A stretch of 64,000 nt of DNA from Lacrimispora xylanisolvens. GTDB taxonomy: Bacteria; Bacillota; Clostridia; Lachnospirales; Lachnospiraceae. The notes under the pieces are model-generated. The model saw nothing but the letters and a program-made list of their open reading frames with translations. It was not told where the DNA came from and made no database searches. The translations under genes were made by a program, and so were the position numbers. Location: the NCBI GenBank assembly GCA_017084465.1, contig CP070896.1:2345001-2409000 (forward strand), given 5' to 3'. How positions within the stretch are numbered: the stretch's first letter is position 1; every line of letters starts with the position of its first letter. This document shows positions 63,688 through 64,000 of the stretch, piece by piece.

Positions 63688-64000
63688 TTATTTGATTATA
63701 TTTTCATCAAAATTTTGAATCTTGTTAATTAAGCCTGACAAGAAATCTGACAAAAATTTTATATCCGAATCTGTAGCATCTTGCAATTCACTTTCCACCA
63801 TGCTGTTTATGATTGCATGATAATACATGTGATTTTTATGAGCGTTTTCTCCTTTTTCTGTAAGGCTCAGTAAATATCTGGATAAATTTAGTTCATCAAC
63901 TTCTTTTTTTTAACCAGAGCCTTTCTCTCCAGCTTTCTGAGAATTTCAGAAGCAGCTCCCTTTGTTACACCCAGAATATCCGCCAGACCGCCCACGTGAA
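63688..64000 (-). CDS. MarR family regulator, N-terminus outside window, one frameshift
   Basis: C-terminal part: HVGGLADILGVTKGAASEILRKLERKALVKK (helix-turn-helix), then after a run of A7 near 63904 the frame changes to LSRYLLSLTEKGENAHKNH (wing) and a helical dimerisation tail ending FDENIIK. Stop at 63688. Lies upstream of the His-rich/DtxR operon on the same strand. Ligand unknown. Confidence 0.8.

Overview
The window looks like a chromosomal segment of a low-GC, spore-former-type Firmicute, most likely a Lachnospiraceae / Clostridium-like gut or soil anaerobe. This is inferred from strong GGAGG ribosome-binding sites, TTGACA/TATAAT promoters, Agr/LytTR, BlaI/M56 and MocR regulators, Fe-dependent alcohol dehydrogenase and old-yellow-enzyme genes, xylanolytic GH43/GH30 genes and an ECF cobalt transporter. 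No rRNA or tRNA gene was seen. About half of the genes are broken into two or three frames. Almost every break sits in a homopolymer run where one base added or removed restores a full-length family member, so most breaks look like uncorrected sequencing indels rather than decay. I annotate these as single genes spanning the break. Real lesions seem to be the deletion in one of two crotonase paralogues, a ParE-like remnant, and possibly an in-frame stop in an M56 sensor gene.

Layout. 1-6.4 kb (minus): a MarR-controlled ABC exporter running off the left edge, a lipoprotein and a heterodimeric ABC exporter pair behind a PucR-type regulator. 8-12.3 kb (plus): an Fe-alcohol dehydrogenase / flavin ene-reductase / MFS operon divergent from the PucR gene. 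12.4-16.1 kb (minus): a C39-like protein, an AgrA/AgrC-type two-component system and a CPBP protease. 16.3-20.6 kb (minus): arabinoxylan degradation (GH43-CBM6 and a GH43-GH30 fusion) without visible signal peptides. 20.8-25.6 kb: N-acetylmuramidase, lipoprotein, cbiMQO, nitroreductase. 25.7-27.2 kb: an IS110-family element with a convincing bridge-RNA-like leader. 27.3-38.7 kb: RsmH paralogue, a very Cys/Pro-rich choice-of-anchor A protein, an AraC-methyltransferase fusion, a DEAD-box helicase, MocR/flavoprotein pair, MFS, GNAT and small membrane proteins.

39-44.9 kb (plus, with one minus-strand esterase): a metal P-type ATPase under a SmtB/ArsR-like operator, a hairpin-masked 19-codon leader ORF plus ICMT-like methyltransferase, and BlaI/M56. 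45-53.3 kb is the most unusual part: a five-gene two-component operon faces a translationally coupled pair encoding a VIT/VWA protein with an SEP-type C-terminal sorting tail and an exosortase-family peptidase, an apparently self-contained exosortase system in a Gram-positive. 53.4-58.1 kb: two 6-oxocamphor-hydrolase-like crotonases and an M20 amidohydrolase, divergent from a novel-looking regulator, with 25-bp operators repeated exactly 60 bp apart around a consensus promoter. 58.2-64 kb: two-component system with divergent ABC transporter, 2-hydroxyacid dehydrogenase, DtxR/MntR-type repressor with a His-rich small protein and shared palindromic operators, and a truncated MarR gene at the right edge.
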